Assembly: GCF_034931305.1 (NCBI RefSeq)
Contig: NZ_JAYGHY010000007.1
Location: forward strand, 1 to 64,000
Direction: 5' to 3'
Length of the DNA stretch: 64,000 bases
Source of the DNA: Cyanobium gracile_A
Lineage (GTDB): Bacteria; Cyanobacteriota; Cyanobacteriia; PCC-6307; Cyanobiaceae
Shown here: in pieces, positions 1 to 8,409 of the stretch
Numbering within the stretch: the stretch's first letter is position 1
Layout: the number at the start of each line of letters is the position of its first letter
Position numbers and translations under genes: made by a program
The notes under the pieces: model-generated
The model's input: only the letters and a program-made list of their open reading frames with translations
The model's database searches: none
Told to the model about the DNA's origin: nothing

Positions 1-1
1 C

Positions 2-3000
2 CTCCAGCCCCACCTGCCGCCGCCGCCGCTGCTGGCGGCCCGCTGCCTCACCCTGCGCCGCGGCGACCGGCTGGATCTGGAGCAGCTGGCCCTCACCCTG
101 GCCGGCCTCGGCTACGAGAAGGTGCCGACGATCGAGCAGGAAGGCACCTGGAGCCGCCGTGGCGACATCGTCGATGTGTTTCCGGTCAGCGCTGAGCTGC
201 CGGTGCGGCTGGAGCTCTTCGGTGAAGACCTCGAGAAGCTGCGGGAGTTCGATCCGGCCACCCAGCGTTCCCTCGATGTGATCGAGCGGGTGCGCCTCAC
301 CCCCACCAGCTACGCCCCCCTGATCGCCGAGGCCCTGCGCGAGCAGATGCCCGAGGGGCTGGAGCGGCTGCTGGAGCCCGCCTCCCTCGACCAGCTGCTG
401 GAGGGCGGCACGCCGGAGGGGATGCGGCGGCTGATGGGCCTGGCCTGGCAGCAGCCGGCCTCCCTGCTCGACTACCTGCCGGCCGGCACCCTGGTGGCGA
501 TCGATGAGCGGCGCCAGTGCCTGGCCCATGGCCAGCAGTGGTTCGACCATGCCGCCGACCACCACGGCGAGGTGGTGAAGGCCACAGGTGGCGGCGACGG
601 CGGCGGCGACGGCACCCCCCTGCCCCTGCCAGGTTTGCTGCACCGGCCGATCGCGGCGGCCCTGGCGGAGGTGGAGACGTTCACGGGCTTCGACCTGGCG
701 GAACTGCACGAGAGCGACCGCCATCCCAACGACCTTGATCTGGCCAGCCGACCATTGCCGGCCCATCCCAACCAGTTCGGACGCCTGGCGGAGCAGATCA
801 AGGGGCATCTGCGCGAGAAGGCCCGGCTCTGGATCGTCTCCGCCCAGCCGTCGCGGGCCGTGGCCCTGCTGGAGGAACACGACTCCGTGACGCGGTTCGT
901 GCCCAATGCCCGCGATTTTCCGGCCATCGAACGGCTGGTGGAGCAGGGCACGCCGGTGGCGCTCAAGCTGCGCGGCACCGCCGAACTGGAGGGATTCCAG
1001 CTGCCGGCCTGGAAGCTGGTGCTGTTCACCGACCGGGAGATCTTCGGCCAGCACAGCCTGGCTGCCGGCGGCTACGTGCGTCGGCGCCGCAAGGCCGCCA
1101 GCCGCACGGTGGATCCCAACAAGATGCTGCCGGGCGACTTCGTGGTGCACCGCAACCACGGCATCGGCCGCTTCCTGAAGCTGGAGAAGCTGGCGATCGG
1201 CGGCGAGGCCCGCGACTACCTGGTGGTGCAGTACGCGGACGGGCTGCTGCGGGTGGCGGCCGACCAGCTGGGCAGCCTCGGCCGCTACCGGGCCAGCAGC
1301 GACAGCCCGCCGGAGCTCAACCGCATGGGAGGGACCGCCTGGAGCAAGGCCAAGGAGCGGGCCCGCAAGGCGGTGGCCAAGGTGGCGATGGATCTGGTCA
1401 AGCTCTACGCCGAGCGCCACCAGGCGCCAGGCTTCGCCTTCCCCGCCGATGGCCCCTGGCAGAGCGAACTGGAGGATTCCTTCCCCTACGACCCCACCCC
1501 CGACCAGCTCAAGGCGATCGTGGATGTCAAGCGCGACATGGAGCGGGACCAGCCGATGGATCGCTTGGTGTGCGGCGATGTGGGCTTCGGCAAGACGGAA
1601 GTCGCGATCCGGGCCATCTTCAAGGCGGTCACCGCCGGCAAGCAGTGCGCCCTGCTGGCCCCCACCACCGTGCTGGCCCAGCAGCACTGGCGCACCCTGA
1701 GCGAGCGCTTCGCCCCGTACCCGCTCAAGGTGGCCCTGCTCAACCGCTTCCGCACCGCCGCCGAGCGCAAGACGATCCTCGAGAGCCTGGCCAGCGGCGC
1801 CACCGACGTGGTGGTGGGCACCCACCAGCTGCTGGGCAAGGGCACGGGTTTCCGCCAGCTGGGCCTGCTGGTGGTGGACGAGGAGCAGCGTTTCGGGGTG
1901 AACCAGAAGGAGAAGATCAAGGCGCTGCGGAAGGATGTGGACGTGCTCACGCTGAGCGCCACACCGATCCCGCGCACCCTCTACATGAGCCTCTCGGGGG
2001 TGCGGGAGATGAGCCTGATCACCACGCCGCCACCGCTGCGGCGCCCGATCAAGACCCACCTGGCCAGCCTGGATGAGGAGGCGGTGCGCAGCGCCATCCG
2101 CCAGGAGCTCGACCGCGGCGGCCAGGTGTTCTATGTGGTGCCGCGGGTGGAGGGCATCGAGGAGGTGGCCGGCCAGCTGCGGGCGATGCTGCCGGGGCTG
2201 CGGCTGCAGGTGGCCCACGGCCAGATGCCGGAGGGGGAGCTGGAGAGCGCCATGGTGGCCTTCAACGCCGGCGAGGCCGACGTGATGCTCTGCACCACGA
2301 TCATCGAGAGCGGCCTGGATATCCCCCGGGTGAACACGATCCTGGTGGAGGACGCCCACAAGTTCGGTCTGGCCCAGCTGTACCAGCTGCGGGGCCGGGT
2401 GGGCCGCAGCGGCATCCAGGCCCACGCCTGGTTGTTTTATCCCGGTGATGCCGCCCTGAGCGAGGCGGCCCGCCAGCGACTGCGGGCGATCCAGGAGTTC
2501 GCCCAGCTGGGCTCGGGCTATCAGCTGGCCATGCGCGACATGGAGATCCGCGGCGTGGGGAACCTGCTGGGGGTGGAGCAGAGCGGCCAGATGGAGGCAA
2601 TCGGCTTCGATCTCTACATGGAGATGCTGCAGGACTGCCTGGCCGAGATCCAGGGTCAGGACATCCCGGCGGTGGACGAGACCCAGATCGACCTGCCGGT
2701 GACGGCCTTCATCCCGGCCGACTGGATCACCGAAGCCGACGAGAAGATGGCGGCTTATCGCGCCGCCGCGGAGTGTGGCGGCAAGGCGGCCCTCATTGAG
2801 CTGGCCGCCGGCTGGACCGACCGCTACGGACCCATCCCGGCGCCGGTGCAGAGCCTGCTGCAGCTGATGGAACTGAAGCTGCTGGCCCGCCGTTGCGGCT
2901 TCTCGCGCATCAAGCCGGAGAAGCCCAACATCGCCCTGGAAACGCCGATGGAAGAACCCGCCTTCCGCCGCCTGCGCCAGGCCCTGCCCCAGCACCTGCA

Positions 3001-3208
3001 CGGCCGGCTGGTGTATCAGGGCGGCGCCGGCAGCACCGCCAAGGTGCTGGCCCGGGGCCTGGGGGCCCTGTCCCCCGCCCAGCAGCTGGAGCAGCTGATG
3101 GAATGGCTTTCCGCCATGGCCGCCCAGATCCCGGACGCTGATGGGCTCACACCAGGCCAACGGGCCGAGGACCAGAGCGCGAAGAACGCGGCGGTGCTGG
3201 TGGTGTGA
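2..3208 (+). CDS. mfd: Transcription-repair coupling factor Mfd (5' end outside window)
   Basis: ATP-dependent translocase that pushes stalled RNA polymerase off damaged template and recruits UvrA. The frame is open from base 2, so the N-terminus lies upstream; 1068 codons are visible against roughly 1150 in the usual protein. The UvrB-homology region is followed by a CarD-like RNA-polymerase-interaction domain (motif GDFVVHRNHGIG near visible residue 380). The helicase core has Walker A GDVGFGKTE (about 525), a DEEQ box (about 625) and GRVGRSG (about 797), and a TRCF C-terminal domain ends the protein. A Gly/Asp low-complexity stretch (GGGDGGGDG, about residue 197) lies in the N-terminal part and looks like a linker expansion. 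The next gene starts 50 bases downstream. Confidence 0.97.
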   Translation, partial: LQPHLPPPPLLAARCLTLRRGDRLDLEQLALTLAGLGYEKVPTIEQEGTWSRRGDIVDVFPVSAELPVRLELFGEDLEKLREFDPATQRSLDVIERVRLTPTSYAPLIAEALREQMPEGLERLLEPASLDQLLEGGTPEGMRRLMGLAWQQPASLLDYLPAGTLVAIDERRQCLAHGQQWFDHAADHHGEVVKATGGGDGGGDGTPLPLPGLLHRPIAAALAEVETFTGFDLAELHESDRHPNDLDLASRPLPAHPNQFGRLAEQIKGHLREKARLWIVSAQPSRAVALLEEHDSVTRFVPNARDFPAIERLVEQGTPVALKLRGTAELEGFQLPAWKLVLFTDREIFGQHSLAAGGYVRRRRKAASRTVDPNKMLPGDFVVHRNHGIGRFLKLEKLAIGGEARDYLVVQYADGLLRVAADQLGSLGRYRASSDSPPELNRMGGTAWSKAKERARKAVAKVAMDLVKLYAERHQAPGFAFPADGPWQSELEDSFPYDPTPDQLKAIVDVKRDMERDQPMDRLVCGDVGFGKTEVAIRAIFKAVTAGKQCALLAPTTVLAQQHWRTLSERFAPYPLKVALLNRFRTAAERKTILESLASGATDVVVGTHQLLGKGTGFRQLGLLVVDEEQRFGVNQKEKIKALRKDVDVLTLSATPIPRTLYMSLSGVREMSLITTPPPLRRPIKTHLASLDEEAVRSAIRQELDRGGQVFYVVPRVEGIEEVAGQLRAMLPGLRLQVAHGQMPEGELESAMVAFNAGEADVMLCTTIIESGLDIPRVNTILVEDAHKFGLAQLYQLRGRVGRSGIQAHAWLFYPGDAALSEAARQRLRAIQEFAQLGSGYQLAMRDMEIRGVGNLLGVEQSGQMEAIGFDLYMEMLQDCLAEIQGQDIPAVDETQIDLPVTAFIPADWITEADEKMAAYRAAAECGGKAALIELAAGWTDRYGPIPAPVQSLLQLMELKLLARRCGFSRIKPEKPNIALETPMEEPAFRRLRQALPQHLHGRLVYQGGAGSTAKVLARGLGALSPAQQLEQLMEWLSAMAAQIPDADGLTPGQRAEDQSAKNAAVLVV

Positions 3209-3258
3209 GGGAGGTGTTTGCGGTGACGCTTGAGCCCTGGGGTGCTTCTTGCTAACAG

Positions 3259-4521
3259 ATGGTCTGTTCTGCCCAGCCGATGATCGATCTCGCCAGCTAC
3301 CGGCCCAAGGGCGACAAGCGGAACACGACGTTCTTCGAGGAGTTTCTGCCCCGCGTCTATGCCCGGCGGACCAGCTCGGGGCTGGAGCAGGTGGTGGGGC
3401 CGATGGCGGCCCTGGTGATCCAGGTCGACCACGGCAATGGCCTGCCCTACCTGGCGGAGCTGGCGCTCACCGGCCCCTACCGTTACCAGGAGTGCTGGAT
3501 CAATGCCACGCACCGTATTTATCTGCTCAAGGGGGGCGAGGCTTTTCCGCGCCTGATCGTGCTGGAGCCGCTGTTTGACGATTTCGAGGATGAGGTGACG
3601 CGCTGGAACGCGATGTATCCCCTCTCGATCGACAAACCCAACGCCCGCTACATCGGCGAAATCTTCCAGGTGTCCTCCTGCCACGACCTGCGCGCCATCC
3701 TCGAACCCCAGAACATCCGCTTCGCCTACCCCGGGGAGACCGCCAACCCCTTCTATGCCTCCAAGCATCTCTGCTTCACTTTCCTCTCGGACTACACCTA
3801 CAACCGGGTCGGCTATGTGGACCGGCCCCTCGATGGCCTGGCGGCGCTGGATCTAGGCGATCGGGTGCTGCTCGATGACGACGCCCTGGCGCCCCTCACC
3901 GAAGCCGCCCGCCGCCACCGGGAGCACGGACTGGAGGGCAAGATCCTGGGCATCGACCACCTGGCCACCCGGGTGCTGGCCGGTGAACGGGAGGATGCCA
4001 TCCTCGAGTATCTGACGATGGTTCCCTACTACTACTGGGGCTCCTACGACATCGCCGAGATGAACTCCTCCACCAACGTCACCCGCCATCCCTCGGTGGG
4101 CGACGACAAGTTGTCCCCGGCCCGCGTCTTCACGGCCAACAACACTCCTTCCTACCTCAATTCCCTGTCCAACCTGCCGATGCCCACCGAAGACTTCGTG
4201 CGCAATTTCGGGCGGCGCATGCATCACATCGCCTATGAGGTGATCGATGGCGAGAGCCATGGGGAGAAGAATGTGGATGTCGTGGTGCGCACCCTGCGCG
4301 AGCTGGGCATCCCCTTTCTCGCCGACATGGTGGGGGAGTGTGGCGAGCTGCCCAACCTGCGCCAGATCTTCTCGCGCAGCTCGGCCTACTCCCTGCTGAT
4401 CACCGAGTACGTGGAGCGCTGCCTGGGGTACGACGGCTTCTTCACCCGCGAGAACGTCGCCGCCCTCACCGAGGCCGCCGGCCATGCCGAGCGCTACGAG
4501 CACGGCCACGTCTTCGACTGA
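3259..4521 (+). CDS. VOC-superfamily protein resembling 4-hydroxyphenylpyruvate dioxygenase
   Basis: A 420-residue protein whose C-terminal half looks like the catalytic half of HPPD-type vicinal-oxygen-chelate enzymes. Candidate metal ligands are His in GIDHLATRV, His in MHHIAYEV and Glu in LITEYVERC. A stretch reading LRQIFSR precedes the last ligand and GYDGFFTRENVAAL follows it, which recalls the HPPD C-terminus. The N-terminal half is not recognisable by eye and may be a degenerate VOC module. The substrate is unknown, and the protein may not be a true HPPD. The start is ATG 3259, or ATG 3280 seven codons later; neither has a strong Shine-Dalgarno. It follows mfd on the same strand and precedes a small membrane ORF. 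Confidence 0.5.
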   Translation: MVCSAQPMIDLASYRPKGDKRNTTFFEEFLPRVYARRTSSGLEQVVGPMAALVIQVDHGNGLPYLAELALTGPYRYQECWINATHRIYLLKGGEAFPRLIVLEPLFDDFEDEVTRWNAMYPLSIDKPNARYIGEIFQVSSCHDLRAILEPQNIRFAYPGETANPFYASKHLCFTFLSDYTYNRVGYVDRPLDGLAALDLGDRVLLDDDALAPLTEAARRHREHGLEGKILGIDHLATRVLAGEREDAILEYLTMVPYYYWGSYDIAEMNSSTNVTRHPSVGDDKLSPARVFTANNTPSYLNSLSNLPMPTEDFVRNFGRRMHHIAYEVIDGESHGEKNVDVVVRTLRELGIPFLADMVGECGELPNLRQIFSRSSAYSLLITEYVERCLGYDGFFTRENVAALTEAAGHAERYEHGHVFD

Positions 4522-4541
4522 AGGGGCCACGGGAATGAGAA

Positions 4542-4572
4542 GTAACGTTAAGATGGCGACATCTTTCGTTAC
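4542..4572 (+). promoter_or_regulatory. Two-segment hairpin in the leader of the 55-residue ORF
   Basis: Nested perfect inverted repeat: GTAACG (4542-4547) pairs with CGTTAC (4567-4572), and AAGATG (4550-4555) pairs with CATCTT (4560-4565) around a GCGA tetraloop. It ends seven bases before the ATG at 4580 and has no T-run, so it looks like an RNA leader hairpin or operator rather than an intrinsic terminator. A possible -10 (TAAGAT, 4549-4554) falls inside it, so a protein operator is equally possible. Confidence 0.5.
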
Positions 4573-4579
4573 GTGATCC

Positions 4580-4747
4580 ATGGGTGAGCTGATCGAAGTC
4601 GCAGGCGCCGCCCAGAATCCCCTGCTGCTGCCGGCCTTTCTGGGGGTCCTCGGCGTTGGCTTCTTCGCCCTGTTCCAGTCCGATGCGGGCAACAACGACG
4701 ATGACGACTCCTCCCCCGGTGGCGGCCTGATGCAGCCGGTCTCCTGA
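4580..4747 (+). CDS. Small single-span membrane protein with acidic tail (55 aa)
   Basis: Short ORF not recognised as a named family. A hydrophobic segment around residues 13-32 (PLLLPAFLGVLGVGFFALF) is followed by a run of Asn/Asp (NNDDDD) and a Ser/Pro/Gly tail. The shape resembles the one-helix subunits of photosynthetic complexes. It sits between the VOC-like gene and the convergent DUF6737/ctp operon, and its ATG lies seven bases behind a strong hairpin. Coding is inferred from the clean start and stop, the membrane-protein composition and the hairpin in its leader. Function is unknown. Confidence 0.6.
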   Translation: MGELIEVAGAAQNPLLLPAFLGVLGVGFFALFQSDAGNNDDDDSSPGGGLMQPVS

Positions 4748-4757
4748 GCCCTGGGGT

Positions 4758-5006
4758 TCAGCCGCTATCGCCGCCGGACCGCTCCTGCTTCCAGGCCGCC
4801 GGCATCAGCACCAGAAACAGCAGCCACCAGGCGCCGATCACCACGGCGACGGCGCTGGTGAGCCACCGGAGGTGCAGCACAAGCCAGCTGCTGACCACAA
4901 TGGCCAGCCCCGTGAGCAGGATGCTCCAGGGCTGACACCACCACGGCTTGAGCTCCCAGACTGAGCCGGGCGTAGCACCCGACCCGTGCAGGTCAGGGTT
5001 TGGCAA
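4758..5006 (-). CDS. DUF6737-like small membrane protein
   Basis: Small cyanobacterial membrane protein with a conserved-looking N-terminal motif WELKPWWCQPWSI. Two hydrophobic helices follow (roughly residues 27-47 and 50-74), then a short charged end. No biochemical role is known to me. The start is uncertain: TTG 5006 (82 aa, used here) or GTG 5027 (89 aa). Either way the start lies inside the end of ctp, so it is probably translated from the same message as the upstream protease. It converges with the 55-residue ORF, leaving only ten bases between the stops. Confidence 0.7.
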   Translation of the reverse strand: MPNPDLHGSGATPGSVWELKPWWCQPWSILLTGLAIVVSSWLVLHLRWLTSAVAVVIGAWWLLFLVLMPAAWKQERSGGDSG

Positions 5007-6324
5007 GGGCCGCCGGCAGGTTGGCACTGCCGGGCTGGAAGGCCTTCTGCAGCACGGCGCTGGCCTGCAGCTGCTTGCGCAGGGTGGATTCGGCCGCCCG
5101 GTACTGGCTGTCGCGGTTGGTGCCGATGTCTTCCAGTTTGAGACGCTGCACCTCCTGCTCGGTCATCTTCACCGGCACGTCCGGATTGATGCCGTGCTTG
5201 TGGATGTCCCGGTTGCGGGGTGTGAGGTACTTGGCGATGGTCACGGTCATGCCCGAGCCATCGGAGAGCCCCCGCACCGACTGCACCAGCCCCTTGCCGA
5301 AGGTCTTCTGACCCACCAGCACGGCGCGGTTGTTGTCCTGCAGGGCGCCGGAGAGGATCTCGCTGGCGCTCGCCGAACCTTCGTTGACCAGCACCACCAT
5401 CGGCTTGGTGGTCAGGGCCTGGCCGGTGGCCCGTTTGACGTCCTGGATGCCGTCGCGGGTCTTGGTGGAAACGATGATTCCTTCGTTGATCCACTGGCGG
5501 GCGATCTCGACGCTCGCCACCAGCAGACCACCGGGATTGCTGCGCAGGTCGAGCACGTAGCCCTGCACCCCCTTGGCCTCCAGGTCCCGCACGGCCGCCC
5601 GCATGTCCTTGGTGGCGGTGGCGCTGAACTGCTTCAGGCGGATGTAGCCGATCTTGGTGCCGTCGGGGGCGGTGTTCACCTGGTGGTTGACCGCATGGAT
5701 CTCGATCAGCTCCCGGGTGAGGGGGGTGTCGAGGTTCTGGCCCTTACGGCGCAGCACCAGCGTCACCGTGGTGCCGGCCTTGCCTCGGATCAGCTTCACC
5801 GCGTCCTCGGTGCTCATCCCCTTGGTGCTCTTGCCGTCGATCGAGACGATCACGTCCTTGGGCTGCACACCGGCCCGCGAGGCCGGTGAGCCCTCGATCG
5901 GCGAGATCACCACCAGTTCCTTGGTTTCCTTATCGACGCTCAGCTGGATGCCCACCCCGGAGAGCTCCCCGGAGGTGTCGATCTGCATCTCCTTGAATTC
6001 CCGCGGATCCAGGAAGCGGGTGTAGGGATCGTCGAGGGTGCCAAGCATGCCGCGGATGCCCTCGTAGGCATCCTTGGGCGTGCTGTAGCTCTTCGACAGC
6101 ACACTGCGGCGCAGCTTGCGCCACTGTTCAGGTGTGTACTTGCCTGTGGTGTCCAGGTAGTCGCGGAAAACGATCTGCCAGGCCTGGTCCATCACCTCCT
6201 TGGGGCTGTCGCTGATCGACACGGTTCCCGTGGGGGCCAGCACCATTTCCCGGGCCATCACCGCGGTGGCGGCGCAGGCTCCGAGACCAACCAGCACCAC
6301 GACGGTGGCGCGAGCTCTTCCCAT
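4993..6324 (-). CDS. Carboxyl-terminal processing protease (S41 family, CtpA-type)
   Basis: Serine protease of the C-terminal processing family; family members mature the D1 protein of photosystem II or other lumenal/periplasmic proteins. A signal or membrane anchor occupies roughly residues 8-25. A PDZ domain follows (GVGIQLSV through SPASRAGVQPKDVIVSIDG). The catalytic dyad is Ser in NEGSASASE and Lys 25 residues later in KTFGKG, the spacing of algal CtpA. I chose ATG 6324 because GAGGA (6333-6337) sits eight bases upstream; a TTG at 6339 extends the frame. It follows ispG by 69 bases and its end overlaps the DUF6737 start. The sequence does not show which paralogue (A, B or C) this is. Confidence 0.9.
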   Translation of the reverse strand: MGRARATVVVLVGLGACAATAVMAREMVLAPTGTVSISDSPKEVMDQAWQIVFRDYLDTTGKYTPEQWRKLRRSVLSKSYSTPKDAYEGIRGMLGTLDDPYTRFLDPREFKEMQIDTSGELSGVGIQLSVDKETKELVVISPIEGSPASRAGVQPKDVIVSIDGKSTKGMSTEDAVKLIRGKAGTTVTLVLRRKGQNLDTPLTRELIEIHAVNHQVNTAPDGTKIGYIRLKQFSATATKDMRAAVRDLEAKGVQGYVLDLRSNPGGLLVASVEIARQWINEGIIVSTKTRDGIQDVKRATGQALTTKPMVVLVNEGSASASEILSGALQDNNRAVLVGQKTFGKGLVQSVRGLSDGSGMTVTIAKYLTPRNRDIHKHGINPDVPVKMTEQEVQRLKLEDIGTNRDSQYRAAESTLRKQLQASAVLQKAFQPGSANLPAALAKP

Positions 6325-6393
6325 GCTGGGGATCCTCAAGGAGTCTGAAAGGTCTTTCCAAGGTAGCGCCGCCGGAGGGGATGGGCCCCCCGT

Positions 6394-7647
6394 TCAGGGG
6401 TCGACCCAGCGACCGTCCTCCTTGATCAGGGCGATCAGCGCCTCCACCCCCTCGGCTTCCGGCACCCGGCGGATTTCCTCCCGCCCGCGGTAGAGGGAGA
6501 TGGTGCCGGGCGTTTTGCCCACGTAGCCGTAGTCGGCATCGGCCATCTCGCCGGGTCCGTTGACGATGCAACCCATCACGGCGATGTCGAGCCCTGTCAG
6601 GTGGGCGGTGGCGTTCCGCACCACGTGCAGCACCTCCTCCAGGTTGAACAGGGTGCGGCCGCAGCTGGGGCAGGCCACGTACTCCACCATCGTCTTGCGC
6701 AGTCCCATGGCCTGCAGGATCGCGTAGCAGACGGGGATCTCCTTCTCCGGTGCCTCGGTGAGCGACACCCGGATCGTGTCTCCCAGGCCCTCGGCCAGCA
6801 GGGTGGCGATGCCGGCGGTGCTCTTGATGCGGCCATAGTCGCCGTCGCCCGCCTCCGTGACCCCCAGATGCAGGGGGTAGTGGAAGCCCTCGGCGTCCAT
6901 GCGGAACGCCATCATCCGGTAGGCCGCCAGCATCACCGGGGCCCGCGACGCCTTCATCGACACGACGATGTTGTGGAAGTCGAGCCGGTCGCAGATGTGG
7001 ATGAACTCCATGGCGCTCTCCACCATCCCCAGGGGCGTGTCGCCATAGGTGAACAGCATCCGTTCGGCCAGGGAGCCGTGGTTGACGCCGATGCGCAGGG
7101 CCTTGTCCTGCTCCTTGAGCAGGCTCACCAGCGGTTCGAGGGTGGTCTGGATGCGCTGGCCGATGGCTGCCACCTCTTCGGCCGTGAACTCCGTGCGGTT
7201 GGGATCGGGCTTGTCGAACACGTACAGGCCGGGATTGATCCGCACCTTGTCGACGTGCTGGGCCACCTCCAGGGCGATCTTCATGCCGTTGTGGTGCACG
7301 TCCGCCACCAGGGGCACCGGCTGGTAGCTGTCCTCCAGCCGCTGGCGGATCTCCTTGACCGCCTTGGCATGGGCCAGGCTCGGCACGGTCAGCCGCACGA
7401 TCTCGCAGCCCGCCTCGTGCAGCCGGCGGATGCCGGCGGTGGCCCCCTCGATGTCGAGGGTGTCCTCATTGATCATCGACTGCACCACCACGGGGTGCTC
7501 GCTGCCCACCCATAGGGCGCCGACCCGGACGCTGCGGGTGGGGCGGCGACGGATCACCGTCTCGAAGCGGGGGTCGCTGGCCCAGTCGGCCGGTAGGGGT
7601 GAGATCCCAGGGGCAGAGGTGGTGGCTTTGGCCAGGGTGCCGGTCAT
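6394..7647 (-). CDS. ispG: 4-hydroxy-3-methylbut-2-enyl-diphosphate synthase IspG
   Basis: Penultimate step of the MEP isoprenoid pathway: reductive ring opening of MEcPP to HMBPP using a [4Fe-4S] cluster, ferredoxin-fed in cyanobacteria. The cluster ligands are visible: two Cys in ACPSCGRT, a third in GCIVNGPGE, and the Glu seven residues after that Cys, as in the E. coli enzyme. The TIM-barrel N-terminal half carries VVQSMINEDT and ADVHHNG. The 417-residue length fits the family. ATG 7647 is preferred; TTG 7671 would add eight residues. dxs, the first gene of the same pathway, begins at the right edge of this window but is far away. Confidence 0.96.
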   Translation of the reverse strand: MTGTLAKATTSAPGISPLPADWASDPRFETVIRRRPTRSVRVGALWVGSEHPVVVQSMINEDTLDIEGATAGIRRLHEAGCEIVRLTVPSLAHAKAVKEIRQRLEDSYQPVPLVADVHHNGMKIALEVAQHVDKVRINPGLYVFDKPDPNRTEFTAEEVAAIGQRIQTTLEPLVSLLKEQDKALRIGVNHGSLAERMLFTYGDTPLGMVESAMEFIHICDRLDFHNIVVSMKASRAPVMLAAYRMMAFRMDAEGFHYPLHLGVTEAGDGDYGRIKSTAGIATLLAEGLGDTIRVSLTEAPEKEIPVCYAILQAMGLRKTMVEYVACPSCGRTLFNLEEVLHVVRNATAHLTGLDIAVMGCIVNGPGEMADADYGYVGKTPGTISLYRGREEIRRVPEAEGVEALIALIKEDGRWVDP

Positions 7648-7677
7648 CGCGCGTGGGCCGGTGGTGGCCAAAGCCTG

Positions 7678-8343
7678 TCACAAAGTGGGTGGCGGCGGCT
7701 GGTCCTGCTCCAGCCGCCGCTGCACCTCCTTGAGGTCCTGCCAGGTGAGCCATTTGGGGGAGCCCTGCTGCCGCGAGGGATTGCGCAACAGATAGGAGGG
7801 ATGGAACACCGGCATCACCCAGCGGCCCTGCCAGGGGTGCCACTGGCCGCGAAGCCTGGAGATGCCCCCCTTGATGCCGAGCACCCCTTCCAGGGCCGTG
7901 GCACCGGTGAGCAGGACGATGGCGGGATTCACGGCGGCGATCTGAACGGCCAGCCACGGGGCGCAGGCGGCCATCTCCTGGGCCGTCGGTTTGCGGTTGT
8001 CGGGCGGGCGGCACTTCACCACGTTGCAGACGTAGGCGTCCCGCTCGCTGTCCAGCCCCACGCTGGCGAGCATCTGGTCGAGCAGCTGGCCGGCGCGCCC
8101 CACGAACGGCCGGCCGCTGGCATCCTCCTGGGCACCGGGCCCTTCGCCGATCACCATCAGCCGTGCCGCCGGATCGCCTCGGCTGATCACCACCTGCTGG
8201 CGGCCCGCGGCCAGGCCGCAGCGGCGGCAGTCCTGGCAGCTCCGCTGCAGCCCTTCGAGGTTGGGCGTTGCCCCTGCCGCGAGGGTGTCACCCAGGAGGG
8301 ACGCTTGCAGGGGGTCGCCGGCCATGGCGCCATTCTTGGCCAT
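7678..8343 (-). CDS. Family 4 uracil-DNA glycosylase (Fe-S)
   Basis: Removes uracil from DNA to start base-excision repair. A protein of 221 residues with the family-4 pattern: GEGPGAQED early in the fold, HPSYLLRN near the C-terminus, and Cys residues suited to the [4Fe-4S] cluster (CQDCRRCG, then NVVKC about 80 residues later and a further Cys in MAACAP). The frame stays open far upstream across the aminotransferase, but family resemblance begins near here, so the start is ATG 8343 or ATG 8325. It lies head-to-head with the aminotransferase and 30 bases upstream of ispG on the same strand. Confidence 0.9.
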   Translation of the reverse strand: MAKNGAMAGDPLQASLLGDTLAAGATPNLEGLQRSCQDCRRCGLAAGRQQVVISRGDPAARLMVIGEGPGAQEDASGRPFVGRAGQLLDQMLASVGLDSERDAYVCNVVKCRPPDNRKPTAQEMAACAPWLAVQIAAVNPAIVLLTGATALEGVLGIKGGISRLRGQWHPWQGRWVMPVFHPSYLLRNPSRQQGSPKWLTWQDLKEVQRRLEQDQPPPPTL

Positions 8344-8409
8344 GGCCGCGGGGCGTAGGGCAAGATGGCCGGATTGCCGAATCGCGCCCTCCAGACGCCG
8401 CACACTGCC

